This document shows positions 18,739-28,362 of a stretch of 64,000 nt of DNA, piece after piece. The translations under genes and the position numbers were made by a program. This DNA comes from JABAAE01 sp905480545 (GTDB taxonomy: Bacteria > Planctomycetota > Planctomycetia > Pirellulales > Pirellulaceae). Within the stretch, counting starts at the first letter, position 1; the number at the start of each line of letters is the position of its first letter. The notes under the pieces were generated by a model. The model was not told where the DNA came from and did not search any database. It worked only from the letters and a program-made list of their open reading frames with translations. The stretch spans positions 86,095 through 150,094 of the forward strand of contig CALSOR010000013.1 in NCBI GenBank assembly GCA_943788025.1, read 5' to 3'.

Positions 18739-19526
18739 TGTTCCCCGTCCTGTTCGGCTTGGATGCGATCACTCTCGACACGGAATTCCGGAGAGTTGCC
18801 GTTAAAGCTGCGCAGATTATTGACGATCTGTTCACGTGGCATGCCATTGGCCGAAAACTGATCGGTCAAGCTAACAAGATTTGGCTGGGCAGCCGGCCCA
18901 AAGCAGCCATAGCATCCGCGATTGTACTCTGGGCAGATCGCATTGCAGCCTGCTTGAGTCACAGGCCCCAGACATGCCGTTCCCTGTGCCACCATCACGC
19001 AGACTGTGCCGCGTCGTTTGCAATCCAGGCAAACACTATGCACTGGAGTTCGCGGTCGTCGACCGGCCAAGACGGACTGAATGACTTCGATTAACTGATA
19101 CTGATTAATCGGGCATCCTCGCAATTCAAAATCGACTTTCACATGGTCGGCAATCGCAGTCGATGTCGCCAAAGTAGAAATGTAATCGGGGGTCGCGTAA
19201 ACCGAACTGACGAACTCATCACAATCGGACCAATTCCGCAACGCCTGAATTCCACCGGATGTCGCACACGCGCCAATGGTGACCAGAAAGTGGGTGTCTG
19301 CGCGAATTTGCTTGATTCGCTCCACGTCATGCTGCGTTGTGATCGATCCTTCGATCAAAGCAATGTCGTAGGGCCCCGGTTGAATACGACTGGTTGCCTC
19401 GAGGAAGTAGGCGATTTCAACAGTATCCGCCACGCCCAGTAACTGATCCTCGGCCGCCAAAAGCGAAAGTTGACAACCGTCACAAGAAGCAAACTTAAAC
19501 ACACCTAGCCTTGGCTTTCCACTCAT
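18735..19526 (-). CDS. hydD: Group 3b [NiFe] hydrogenase small (delta) subunit
   Basis: The 263-residue FeS subunit that passes electrons from the NiFe centre to the diaphorase part. The proximal cluster comes from FASCDGCQLSLL, GACATSGGIQ and RGCPINQYQL. The C-terminal Cys-rich half (CLDCKRRGTVC, ACLGPVTQAGC, CPEYNRGCYGC) provides the further [4Fe-4S] clusters. No Tat signal, hence cytosolic. Its ATG overlaps the gamma stop by one base (TAATG) and its stop overlaps the alpha start. Confidence 0.95.
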   Translation of the reverse strand: MSGKPRLGVFKFASCDGCQLSLLAAEDQLLGVADTVEIAYFLEATSRIQPGPYDIALIEGSITTQHDVERIKQIRADTHFLVTIGACATSGGIQALRNWSDCDEFVSSVYATPDYISTLATSTAIADHVKVDFELRGCPINQYQLIEVIQSVLAGRRPRTPVHSVCLDCKRRGTVCVMVAQGTACLGPVTQAGCNAICPEYNRGCYGCFGPAAQPNLVSLTDQFSANGMPREQIVNNLRSFNGNSPEFRVESDRIQAEQDGEQ

Positions 19527-20380
19527 TACAGCCCCTCTACGGTTAGCAACGGGGCAATCTGGTCATAGCGAAAAACTGGACCATCTTTACAAATGAATTG
19601 CGGGCCCAATTGACAATGACCACATAAACCTACAGCACATTGCATGTTGCGTTCGGTCGAAACCCATATTTGTTCAGCCGTCAGGCCTCGATCGAATGCG
19701 GTGCGTGCAACAAACCGCATCATGACCTCCGGACCACAGCAGAATAAAACCGTATTGCTTGGATCAAAAGAATGCAATCTCTCCAATAATAAGGTCACGA
19801 CTCCAACGTTGCCTTTCCAACCGAACACGGAGCGATCAACGGTTTTTTGAATGGTCAAACCGCTTCGTTTCCAATCGTCAAATTCATTTTGATGGAGCAA
19901 AACATCTGGCGATCTTGCTCCATACAACAAATGAAGGTTGCCGAAATCCTGTCTTCTCTTGAGTAACTGGTAAATTGCAGGGCGAAGCGGTGGCAACCCG
20001 ATTCCACCGGTCACAAGCAGAACGTCACGACCGACGCATTGCTCCATCGGCCAACTGCTTCCAAATGGCCCACGCAACCCCAGCGTATCTCCGGGCTTCA
20101 ACTGCGTCAGCCCGCGAGTAACATTGCCGGCCACGCGAATCGTGTGGTCAAGCAACTCGGGTGATTCCGGGTCGCCACTGATCGAGATCGCAGATTCACC
20201 CACTCCCGGCATATAGAGCATGTTAAATTGTCCGGGTTTGAACCGGTAGCTGGCTGCAGCATCTGCGTCAGTGAAAGCCAGATGATACGTCGCCACGTTT
20301 TCGACCTCAGGCGTAATCTTGCGGATGACAACCGTTTTTGGGACCCAAAGACTGGGCGAACGCGGAGAATCAGTCGCCAT
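19526..20380 (-). CDS. hydG: Group 3b hydrogenase gamma subunit (FAD/NAD(P)-binding)
   Basis: A 284-residue ferredoxin-reductase-like flavoprotein. It has an FAD-binding barrel (YRFKPGQFNMLYMPGVGESAISIS), the nucleotide-binding half (VLLVTGGIGLPPLRPAIYQLL, FCCGPEVMMRF) and a C-terminal [2Fe-2S] site with Cys in MQCAVGLCGHCQLG and FICKDG. It exchanges electrons with NAD(P)H. The ATG at 20380 (MATDSPRSPSLWVPK) leaves a 17-base gap after the beta gene; an earlier in-frame ATG at 20539 would add 53 unlike residues overlapping beta. Confidence 0.94.
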   Translation of the reverse strand: MATDSPRSPSLWVPKTVVIRKITPEVENVATYHLAFTDADAAASYRFKPGQFNMLYMPGVGESAISISGDPESPELLDHTIRVAGNVTRGLTQLKPGDTLGLRGPFGSSWPMEQCVGRDVLLVTGGIGLPPLRPAIYQLLKRRQDFGNLHLLYGARSPDVLLHQNEFDDWKRSGLTIQKTVDRSVFGWKGNVGVVTLLLERLHSFDPSNTVLFCCGPEVMMRFVARTAFDRGLTAEQIWVSTERNMQCAVGLCGHCQLGPQFICKDGPVFRYDQIAPLLTVEGL

Positions 20381-20397
20381 TTTCGACGCGTTTGAAA

Positions 20398-21546
20398 TCA
20401 CGGCGCATCCTTTCGAATCGCGGCTACTTCTTCCGTCAAATCGATTCCTACCGGACACCATGAAATACAGCGACCACAACCAACACAACCTGACGTTCCA
20501 AACTGGTCGATCCAAGTTGCAAGCTTGTGAGTCATCCACTGACGATAGCGACTGCGGGTGCTGTCTCGTACGACCCCTCCATTCATGTAGCTAAACTCAA
20601 GATTGAAGCACGAATCCCACTGTCGTCGTCGCTCGACATTCTCACCAGCAAGATCACTGACCTCTTCAACAGAGCTACAAAAACAAGTCGGACAGACCAT
20701 CGTGCAATTTGTGCAGGATAAACAACGAGAAGCCACTTCGTCCCACCTCGCATGCTCAAGATTTGACATGAGTAGATCGCGAATCTCCGTAGTGTCCATT
20801 CGTTTTTTGATTTGATCGACTGCATTTTGACGGGCCAATTCGGCAGACTGTTGCTGCTTCCGCGTCACCTCAAGCGTAATCAATTGGTCGACAATCGCCT
20901 TCCCCTCAGGCGTGGACGCTTCAACGAGAAAGCCATCGTCAAGTTCGGTTAACGCCAGATCAAAACCATCGGTGCACCGTGGTCCAGTATCCATAGAAGT
21001 GCAGAAACAAGTCTCTGCTGCTTGCGTGCAATTCACCGCGATAATCAAGATCCGTTGGCGACGCTTCTGATACGTCGAATCGACATAATCCCCGCCAACA
21101 AATACGCGATCCTGAATACGGATCGCTGCCAGTTCGCATGCCCGCACTCCCAAAAACGCCAACTTCGGCGGGTCATCCGGAGCCTCCTGAAACTCCCATC
21201 CATCCTCGTTTTTTTTGCCGATGGATAGTGCGACATTGGGCGGGAACAGGTACTTCTTCCAAGAATGCGGCCCGACGTTGTAGCCAAACAACTTGTCGTC
21301 ATTCCGCTGGTTCAATCGGTACAGGCCCGGTTTTTGAACGTCCGTCCAGCCCTTGGGTAAATCATCGACCGAATCGATTTGATCGTAGACAATTGCGTCC
21401 TGGTCAATCGTCGGCCCTACGATTTGAAAACCACTGGACTTCAATACGTCAAACAACAAAGCGAAACCATCAATCGCAACAAAGACTTCATGATGGGGAG
21501 TCGCTGGAAGGTTTTCTTCCGAGTGGTTTTCTTCCTTGAGTGTCAA
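20398..21546 (-). CDS. hydB: Group 3b hydrogenase beta subunit (4Fe-4S ferredoxin)
   Basis: A 382-residue electron-transfer subunit resembling sulfhydrogenase beta and AsrA. Two C-terminal ferredoxin-type motifs bind [4Fe-4S] clusters: CLSCTNCTMVCPTCFC (about residue 260) and GCVGCGRCISWCPVGIDLTEE (about 355). The N-terminal half includes LAFLGVRACELAAIRIQDRV, typical of the family. Overlaps the upstream CNB gene by four bases. With gamma it forms the NAD(P)-linked module. Confidence 0.94.
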   Translation of the reverse strand: MTLKEENHSEENLPATPHHEVFVAIDGFALLFDVLKSSGFQIVGPTIDQDAIVYDQIDSVDDLPKGWTDVQKPGLYRLNQRNDDKLFGYNVGPHSWKKYLFPPNVALSIGKKNEDGWEFQEAPDDPPKLAFLGVRACELAAIRIQDRVFVGGDYVDSTYQKRRQRILIIAVNCTQAAETCFCTSMDTGPRCTDGFDLALTELDDGFLVEASTPEGKAIVDQLITLEVTRKQQQSAELARQNAVDQIKKRMDTTEIRDLLMSNLEHARWDEVASRCLSCTNCTMVCPTCFCSSVEEVSDLAGENVERRRQWDSCFNLEFSYMNGGVVRDSTRSRYRQWMTHKLATWIDQFGTSGCVGCGRCISWCPVGIDLTEEVAAIRKDAP

Positions 21547-22025
21547 CTTTTCCCCTCCGTCATTGGATCGGCAAAGACATCTAAAACCTGTAACCGCGTT
21601 GCAACCAATCGTTTGGATAACGCAATCGCAATTCGTCGCATAACTTCGTAGCCGACGTCGTGATCTTGCTCGCAGAGTCTTTGCAATTTGTCGGCTGCGA
21701 ACCTGACCGCCGACGTGTCTTTAATCGTTGTCGCTGTCGCCGTCATCTCGCCGCTTGTTAGTGCAGGCGACCAACCGAGTAAATCGCCAGCACCTAGTGT
21801 CAACACTGGCAAGCAACCTTTCGCTGGAACGTTCATGCATAGTTCGACTCGACCGCCGAGCAAAAGGAACAAATCGGCTGCTGCGTCACCTTCGGAAAAA
21901 ATGACGGTGCTGGCCGGAACCTCGACCAACTCCGAGATGCTGGCAAGCTTTTGAAGATCTTCCTGAGACAGCCCGGATGAGAACCGCAACTCTTGAAGCA
22001 CATTTTGAATTTCTTGAGCCATCAT
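21543..22025 (-). CDS. Stand-alone cyclic nucleotide-binding (Crp-like) domain protein
   Basis: A 160-residue protein, first in the hydrogenase operon. A CNB beta-roll covers about residues 20-135: VPASTVIFSEGDAAADLFLLLGGRVELCMN, then LGAGDLLGWSPAL in the phosphate-binding-cassette position. The canonical Arg of the cAMP cassette (GE..L...PR.A) is not visible, so the ligand may not be cAMP. No helix-turn-helix follows, so it is not a complete Crp/Fnr regulator. Similar CNB genes accompany group 3b operons elsewhere, which suggests a role in the enzyme complex or its control. Overlaps hydB by 4 bases. The Met at 22022 is an equally possible start. Confidence 0.87.
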   Translation of the reverse strand: MMAQEIQNVLQELRFSSGLSQEDLQKLASISELVEVPASTVIFSEGDAAADLFLLLGGRVELCMNVPAKGCLPVLTLGAGDLLGWSPALTSGEMTATATTIKDTSAVRFAADKLQRLCEQDHDVGYEVMRRIAIALSKRLVATRLQVLDVFADPMTEGKS

Positions 22026-22953
22026 TGATTCAAATACTGCTCATGAAAACTGGTCGAATAAGTTTTAGGCGAACTCATCAAAAAACACCTTTCGCAGAAT
22101 CATTGACCTCGAAAACTTGATCAGCAAACCTGTACCGATCGAAATCACGCTAAAAAAAAGATTGAATTGCAAAATAAGGATAGCAGTAATCCCAACCCGA
22201 TAGACAACCAGTGTAACGCGCGCCGGAGCCTTCCGTCGGTTGGCTTCCGTTTGATCACCCAAGTTATGGACTGCATCGCCAACAAAGCTGGCGATAACTA
22301 GTGCCCAGATAACTGTTGACCTGCGTTGATGAAGTCGCCTTCCGTTCCCTACCGAACTGATGGTAACCGCGAAAATGACCGTCCGAAACAGATCAGATCA
22401 TTTCGTTGTATCAGACAGTGCAAAACCCGAGCCAAATTCCAATATCAATAATCCCTCGTGCCTGATCGACGCATCAACCCCCTCACCACACAGCGGATCC
22501 AAACCTTTTTGCTTCATTCGAATTATAGCCCTTGCTTGCAGTAACACCACCGAACAGGAAAGGATGCGATAAGTCCATTCGGAACGAATTCGCCTTTCAA
22601 AAATCGCCACCGGCATCAAAACCTCATGCCGGCCTCGCCTTCTCATTCTACATTGCTTCTATTCAGTCATGAAATTCATGTCTGGCGTGCATCGCATCAT
22701 TGAAGCGTGCGGATTCGCACAAGCGACCTGATTTGAGACAAGCAGTTTAACGCAAATCTTATTGGGGCTCCTTTATCACTTCTAATGGGGCAACTAGCAT
22801 GCCTAATCGCTTCACTCGCCTTCTTGGCACATGGATTGCGTGATAAAAACTTTGATTTCCTGATGGGTGGTCCGGTCTCCAAGTCCATTTCACCCTTGAC
22901 TGGCAACACGTTGCCCAGCGTAATTTAAGATCTCGCGAGTCCCATCAACCAAA
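22026..22953. other. Long divergent intergenic region, possibly with gene remnants
   Basis: 928 bases lie between the hydrogenase operon and the Na/Pi transporter and should carry the operon promoter. On the minus strand, 22646-22398 (82 codons) and 22397-22065 lie in the same frame, separated by one TGA. The second part reads like a membrane segment (VTLVVYRVGITAILILQF) but has no good start. This could be a decayed membrane gene or chance; no family is recognised. Confidence 0.3.
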
Positions 22954-24762
22954 ATGTTTATCGCAGAATTAGACAATCCATCGAAATTGCTTTTAGGCGG
23001 GATTGCCACCGGTATGGGCGGAGGGCTTGCGTTGTTTCTGTTCCGCATGCGACAGATGACCGAAAGCCTCAAAACGGTGGCTGGCAGCAGCATGAAGTCA
23101 TTGCTTGCCAAGTTAACGGCAAATCGCTTTACCGCCGCGTTGGCTGGGACGATCGTGACCGCAGTGATTCAATCTTCGTCGGTGACAACGGTTTTGATTG
23201 TAGGCTTCATTTCTGCGGGGCTTCTAACACTCAGCCAATCGATCGGAGTGATTATCGGAGCCAACATTGGAACGACAATCACGGCACAAATCATCGCCTT
23301 CCAAGTCTACAAGTACGGACTGTTAATGATCGCGGTTGGCTTTCTCACTGACATCATGGCGAAATCCAGCAAGACCAAACAGTGGGGCATGGTCTTGATG
23401 GGACTTGGCCTGATTTTTTTTGGCATGGAGTTGATGAGCAACGCGGCCGGCCCGCTGAGAGCTTGGCCACCATTTATCGACGCAATGCAGAACATGAACA
23501 ACCCGATGCTTGCGATTTTCATCGGCGCCGTTTTTACTGCCATCATTCAGAGTTCCTCCGCGGCAACGGGCGTTGTAATTGTGCTTGCGAGCCAAGGAAT
23601 GATTTCGCTGGAGACCGGTATCGGACTTTGCTTTGGCACGAACATTGGCACCTGCATGACGGCAGTTATCTCAGCGATCGGTCGATCGCGGGAAGCGGTG
23701 CAAGCGGCTTGGGTGCACGTCGTCTTCAACGTCGGCGGCGTCGTATTGTGGATGTTCTTTATCTCTCAATTCGCCGACCTCATCCGAACGATGTCACCGG
23801 TTTCCGAAGACGTTGAATTGTCTGCCAAAGTCGTAGCGAACACTCCGCGGCAAATTGCCAACGCACACACGTTATTCAACGTGGGTAATGCTTTGATTTT
23901 TATTTGGTTTACCGGCCCACTGGCAAGACTGGTGAATTGGCTTGTACCCGTTGCCCCAAATCCCTCGGGCGTCGCAGCAAAATACCTCGATGAGTTCTTG
24001 CTTGAGCAGCCGGCTATGGCACTCGACCAGATTCGCCGAGAGCTGGTACGCATGGGTGGATTTGTGAATGACCTGCTCGAGAAAACACTCGACGTCATTT
24101 TGAAGGGAAACATAGAGAACATCAAAATTCTTTCGAAGTCAGATGATGACATCGATCGGCTGCATGGTCAAATTATTTCTTACCTGGGGAAATTGTCACA
24201 ACAAGACCTGGTCGTACCGCAACCGAAAACACTCCATGAATTTGTTGGAATCGCGAACTACCTTGAAAACATTGGTGACGTGATTGACAAAAATTTGATG
24301 GAAAACGCCCGCAAACGCATTGCCTCAAACATCGGCGTTAGCCCATCAACAATGGCAGTTCTGAGACCGATTGAACAAGAGGTTTTGCAAGCTTTTGGAC
24401 AGGCTTTGACGGCATTGGAGACGGGCGACCGTTCATCAGCGTTAGAAGCCATTGAAAGCAAAGAAAAAGTCAATCAACTTGCTGACGTCGCGACCGAACA
24501 TTTAGCGAAACGACTCGTCGCCAGCGAACCGAACCGCCTCACTGCGTTCAAGATTGAAACCAACGTGATTGAAAACCTAAAACGACTGAACACGTTGACG
24601 CGACGGATCGCACGCACGGTTTTAATTGAGGAGGGAAAATCGAGTTCGGACGATTTAAAAACGGAGATAAGGATTGTCGAGTCGAAACTTGATGAAACCA
24701 AACCAACAACCGACGCGCAAACCTTGCCTGAGACGAAGGAGCAGAATATCGACACCGAATAA
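22954..24762 (+). CDS. Na/Pi cotransporter family protein with PhoU-like tail
   Basis: A 602-residue inner-membrane protein. Residues 1 to about 330 hold two inverted NptA-type repeats, each with the hallmark QSSS motif (TAVIQSSSVTTVLIVGF and TAIIQSSSAATGVVIVLA) and glycine-rich GANIGTT / GTNIGTC turns. The C-terminal 250 residues are helical and PhoU-like (LVRMGGFVNDLLEKTLDVI, ANYLENIGDVIDKNLME), thought to be regulatory. It probably takes up phosphate with sodium. Its downstream convergent neighbour is an alkaline phosphatase, consistent with phosphate scavenging. The start at 22954 lacks a Shine-Dalgarno sequence. Confidence 0.92.
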   Translation: MFIAELDNPSKLLLGGIATGMGGGLALFLFRMRQMTESLKTVAGSSMKSLLAKLTANRFTAALAGTIVTAVIQSSSVTTVLIVGFISAGLLTLSQSIGVIIGANIGTTITAQIIAFQVYKYGLLMIAVGFLTDIMAKSSKTKQWGMVLMGLGLIFFGMELMSNAAGPLRAWPPFIDAMQNMNNPMLAIFIGAVFTAIIQSSSAATGVVIVLASQGMISLETGIGLCFGTNIGTCMTAVISAIGRSREAVQAAWVHVVFNVGGVVLWMFFISQFADLIRTMSPVSEDVELSAKVVANTPRQIANAHTLFNVGNALIFIWFTGPLARLVNWLVPVAPNPSGVAAKYLDEFLLEQPAMALDQIRRELVRMGGFVNDLLEKTLDVILKGNIENIKILSKSDDDIDRLHGQIISYLGKLSQQDLVVPQPKTLHEFVGIANYLENIGDVIDKNLMENARKRIASNIGVSPSTMAVLRPIEQEVLQAFGQALTALETGDRSSALEAIESKEKVNQLADVATEHLAKRLVASEPNRLTAFKIETNVIENLKRLNTLTRRIARTVLIEEGKSSSDDLKTEIRIVESKLDETKPTTDAQTLPETKEQNIDTE

Positions 24763-24779
24763 GTCTTTCGAAAAAGGAC

Positions 24780-24803
24780 CGAATTGCAAGGCGATGCAAT
24801 TCG
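24780..24803. terminator. Perfect hairpin after the Na/Pi transporter
   Basis: CGAATTGCA and TGCAATTCG form a 9-bp perfect stem with a 6-base loop, 18 bases after the transporter stop, in a gap between convergent genes. There is no strong T run, so it may be a bidirectional or Rho-assisted terminator. Confidence 0.45.
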
Positions 24804-24840
24804 AGAACTCGTTCATTTCTTCGGCTGCTTCTCATTTCAA

Positions 24841-24860
24841 GGCAGGTTACTGAGCCTGCC
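24841..24860. terminator. Second hairpin in the convergent gap
   Basis: GGCAGG and CCTGCC pair around an 8-base loop about 110 bases before the phosphatase stop. It may end transcription from either side; evidence is the inverted repeat alone. Confidence 0.35.
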
Positions 24861-24969
24861 ATCATAATTCGCAATCGACCAAATGCACCGATTTCAATTT
24901 AATCGGAACGTAAAATCTAAGGTGCGTTTCTTATCTATCTCAGGTCGTCGACCTTACTTTCGAAACCGA

Positions 24970-26616
24970 TTACTCTTTCGAGCCGGGTATCAGTGCATTC
25001 GGCCGAACAAGCTTGAAGTAGTGACCATGATCGGCGGTGAGAATCAGGGCTGTCTCATCCCAACCACCATTCTTTTCGATCCAGTCAACCATCGCCTTGA
25101 AAGCATCGTCACCGCTCCGAACCGCACCGATCGAGTTATCAATGTTATTCGAATGATTGGCCCAGTCGACGTCACCAGCTTCTACCATCAGCCACCACTG
25201 GTCTGACTTCGATTCCAAGACATTGATTGCGGCAAGCGACATCTCTCGCAAACTAACGTTTTCTCGCAGATCAGACTCGGTATAGGATTCCGCCTTTGCC
25301 GGCGCGGGATTGCCAAAACTGACAACAGGATCGTAGTTTCCATCGGCAGTTCGGTACGGCAAGTGACCACCCTGCACCCCGAAAAATCCAAACAATCGAT
25401 TTCGATTCTTTTTCGCTTTTTCAACCCCCGCCGCCAACACGTCCGAACCAGCAACACCATCGGTTCGTTGCGAAACCACGTACTTGCCACCGTTTGCGAT
25501 ATCAATCGCAGCCAAGTCATCCGCAGCGATATACCGATTTCCCGGAACGAAGTTTTCGCCTTGGCCGCCGTCCTTATTTTTATTAACTCCCGATCCGCAC
25601 CCTATCAGTACATCAACCCCGGGCAACGCACCCGGGTGAAAACTGGACGGACGACCAATGAGGTCTCTGGTCAAGTCTTGGTAATCGTTTCGGTTTACAT
25701 TGTTCCCGTACGCACAAGCCGGCGTAGCATGACTAATCGGTACGCTGGATACGACACCGATCGCGAACCCTTTCTCCTGCAGCGTGCGGGCAATTGGCAG
25801 CACTTCTCGTCCCATCGGATCGACATTAATCCCTGAGTTGTAAGTCTTAATGCCACTCGTCAAAGAAGTCGCTGAAGAAGCCGAATCAGTATACGCATGC
25901 TTCGATTTTTTGCTTCGGCCGATTGGGTAGTCGGCATCGGAGATCAGGTCCCACGGCGTTTCACCACAAAGCTTAGAGTCATATCCACCTCGAATTGCTC
26001 CGCCCACTTTTGTCACGATCTGCTTGTCAACATTGGCCGACGTCCCGCTGTTGTGTGGGCTCGTAACACAAAAACCGTAGTCGGTCCTCGTGCCTTGGTA
26101 ATTTAGAAAATGCAACCCGTTACCACGGCCCGAGCTGTAGGTCACTTTCCCTGATTTCGCGATTGCGGCCGCTCTCGTTGTGTCCCAGTCCATACCGTCA
26201 AATACGAACAAAATGACACGCTTCTTTCCTGAGTCGATCGCTGATTTTTGGATCCGATAAATATCGGTTTGATCAAAGTATTCAGCATTGGTGTTCAACG
26301 TGTTGACCGGAATGTAGCCATAAAGTTTTTCAATCGCGGTTTGATCACGATAAAGACTGTTCCTCCCTTTAAACGCCTTCAAATCGACTCCGAAAGTGTA
26401 GACGGGCACCAGACGATTGCTGTGAGTTGTCCAACTGGAATAGACCTCAGAATCTGGTCCCCAATGCCCCCAGTTCGCTTGCTTGGTTGTCGCGGCATCG
26501 GACTGAAGCTTAGCGATGTGGTCAGTCACTTGAGCCCACACGGAACTGCCGTTGAATAAAGCGGCAAAAACGGCGATGGCTAACAGATAACCGTTGCGTC
26601 TGCGGAGTGATTTCAT
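24970..26616 (-). CDS. Secreted alkaline phosphatase (PhoA superfamily)
   Basis: A 548-residue exported phosphomonoesterase. The signal peptide is MKSLRRRNGYLLAIAVFAALF...VWAQ. Metal and catalytic motifs: VILFVFDGMDWD (metal Asp), HAYTDSASSATSLTSG (the nucleophile Ser, like TDSAASATA in PhoA), ISHATPACAYGNN, VEAGDVDWANHSNN (metal His/Asp) and LTADHGHYF. These give a two-zinc, one-magnesium phosphatase. It converges with the Na/Pi transporter; together they suggest use of organic phosphate. Substrate range unknown. No PHO box was identified. Confidence 0.92.
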   Translation of the reverse strand: MKSLRRRNGYLLAIAVFAALFNGSSVWAQVTDHIAKLQSDAATTKQANWGHWGPDSEVYSSWTTHSNRLVPVYTFGVDLKAFKGRNSLYRDQTAIEKLYGYIPVNTLNTNAEYFDQTDIYRIQKSAIDSGKKRVILFVFDGMDWDTTRAAAIAKSGKVTYSSGRGNGLHFLNYQGTRTDYGFCVTSPHNSGTSANVDKQIVTKVGGAIRGGYDSKLCGETPWDLISDADYPIGRSKKSKHAYTDSASSATSLTSGIKTYNSGINVDPMGREVLPIARTLQEKGFAIGVVSSVPISHATPACAYGNNVNRNDYQDLTRDLIGRPSSFHPGALPGVDVLIGCGSGVNKNKDGGQGENFVPGNRYIAADDLAAIDIANGGKYVVSQRTDGVAGSDVLAAGVEKAKKNRNRLFGFFGVQGGHLPYRTADGNYDPVVSFGNPAPAKAESYTESDLRENVSLREMSLAAINVLESKSDQWWLMVEAGDVDWANHSNNIDNSIGAVRSGDDAFKAMVDWIEKNGGWDETALILTADHGHYFKLVRPNALIPGSKE

Positions 26617-26922
26617 CTCGTGATTTTCAAGTCAAAAGGAGGCAGGTTTATGGGGCGAGGTGGAACCTGGAACCCCAAACAATGATTTTTCGACGATGAC
26701 ACTCATCGAAGAATACGACAATCATAACCACGATTGTGCACGAAACAATTCCTCAACCAGAACACCGATGCATTCCAAGAGACCATCGATCAACGAATTC
26801 GCGTCAAGGCGGTCATATAAACCTTGATTCTGACCTTGGCACACACGCAACTTGGTCGATTTTTCTTATGCTCCGCGACCTAATTCAACTGGGTATAGAG
26901 AATTTGCCTCACTGATTGCAGC
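26617..26922. other. Intergenic region upstream of the phosphatase
   Basis: A 306-base gap between two minus-strand genes. Presumably holds the phosphatase promoter; no pho-box-like direct repeat or RNA gene was seen. Confidence 0.4.
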
Positions 26923-28362
26923 TTACAAAATTGGCCCTACGGTTGCGATAACGTTGTTCCAAATCCGCCGGGTGAACGTCCAGGAATTTACGTCATTGAG
27001 AGTAACTTGGTCCGAGTGATCGAGATAGTTATTTTGTCGGTCAAAAATAGCTTGAGTCAACTTGTTATCACGAAACAAAATATCGTTCTCGAAATTCAAG
27101 TCAAAACTTCGGAGATCGATATTGGTCGATCCAATTAGCGACAACGAGCGGTCCATGGTCAGCGTCTTGGCATGGAGCAACCCGTCGCGAAACTCAAAAA
27201 TGCGAACCCCGTGCTGCAGCAACTGCCTGTAATAGCTACGGCTTGCAGCAGAAACAATCCAAGAATCATTTCGCTTTGGGAAGACCATCGTCACATCGAC
27301 GCCTCGGGCAGCTGCTGCACAGATCGAATCGAGCACGGTTTGATCCGGAACAAAATATGGAGTCGAAATCACAACCTCTTTTTTTGAAAGTGTTAACAAT
27401 GTCGCAAAAAGCTGAGATGTCGCCCCACGACGCTCTGTCGGGCCATCGGCAAAAAGTTGTGCAGGAAATCCATTATTCAATTCATGGGCTTTCATCTCAA
27501 ACGACTCGGGAACCTCATCGCAACTGTTGAGCAGCCAATCCGACGCAAACAAGAGCTGACATTGCGTTACAACCGGGCCTTCCAACCGTAGCATGATGTC
27601 CACCCAAGGCGCATACTTCGCTTTCACAAGGAATTCTGGATCGGCACAATTCTGACTTCCGCACCAGGTGATTCGACTGTCGATAACGGTGATCTTTCGA
27701 TGGTTGCGTAAGTCGAGTCGACTGAAAAAAATTGTGCCAAGCACCCATCTGATCGGGAGTGCGACCGACAGTTTCACGCCAGCTTCACGCATCTCACGCC
27801 ACCATTTTGAGCGAACGAATTTCCGGGAGCCTAGCCCATCAGCCATTGCGTGAACGGAAATGCCTCGACTGGCTGCCCGTATCAGCGCACGTGCGACTCC
27901 TTTCCCTGTTTCATCATCAAGCCAGATGTAATAGAGAGCTTGCACGCTCTCAGTCGCGTTATCAATGTCGGCAATCAATCTAGAACGGGCTGTTTTAGCG
28001 TCAGGCAACAACTCGCCATGATTTCCGAGCGTCGTTCCAAAACCGTCGACCGATGCTGCCCTGAACGCGGTTTGATATTCAACTTCAACATTACCCTTGA
28101 GGTTTTGGTCACAATTCCCCATCGATCCGCTCGCCATCGCCTGTAGCTTGGCAAAAATTTCATTGTGGCGTCTATGGATCGTACGCCCCAAGTTGATCTC
28201 ACCAAATAACAAGTAAACCGCAACACCAAGGTACGGTGCAAACAACATGACCATGAACCACGCCAATCGTGCTGCCGATGAAAGATCATCCCGCAGCAGA
28301 ATACGTGTTGAAAACACGATCACTGTCAACGCATGTGAGATTGTGAGTGCTTGAATCAGCAA
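26923..28362 (-). CDS. cls: Cardiolipin synthase (phospholipase D family)
   Basis: A 479-residue inner-membrane enzyme joining two phosphatidyl groups to give cardiolipin. The first 60 residues form two membrane helices with the PLDc_N sequence (RLAWFMVMLFAPYLGVAVYLLFGE). Two HKD motifs follow: HRKITVIDSRITWCGSQNC near residue 220 and HAKTLTMDRSLSLIGSTNID near residue 390. The only available start is TTG at 28362, just before the first helix. It stands alone on the minus strand. Confidence 0.93.
   Translation of the reverse strand: MLIQALTISHALTVIVFSTRILLRDDLSSAARLAWFMVMLFAPYLGVAVYLLFGEINLGRTIHRRHNEIFAKLQAMASGSMGNCDQNLKGNVEVEYQTAFRAASVDGFGTTLGNHGELLPDAKTARSRLIADIDNATESVQALYYIWLDDETGKGVARALIRAASRGISVHAMADGLGSRKFVRSKWWREMREAGVKLSVALPIRWVLGTIFFSRLDLRNHRKITVIDSRITWCGSQNCADPEFLVKAKYAPWVDIMLRLEGPVVTQCQLLFASDWLLNSCDEVPESFEMKAHELNNGFPAQLFADGPTERRGATSQLFATLLTLSKKEVVISTPYFVPDQTVLDSICAAAARGVDVTMVFPKRNDSWIVSAASRSYYRQLLQHGVRIFEFRDGLLHAKTLTMDRSLSLIGSTNIDLRSFDLNFENDILFRDNKLTQAIFDRQNNYLDHSDQVTLNDVNSWTFTRRIWNNVIATVGPIL

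Noticed and set aside
17446..21546. Bidirectional HoxEFUYH (group 3d) hydrogenase
   Set aside because: The partners are a single FAD/NAD(P) gamma subunit and an AsrA-like beta ferredoxin subunit, not HoxF/HoxU, so group 3b fits better.
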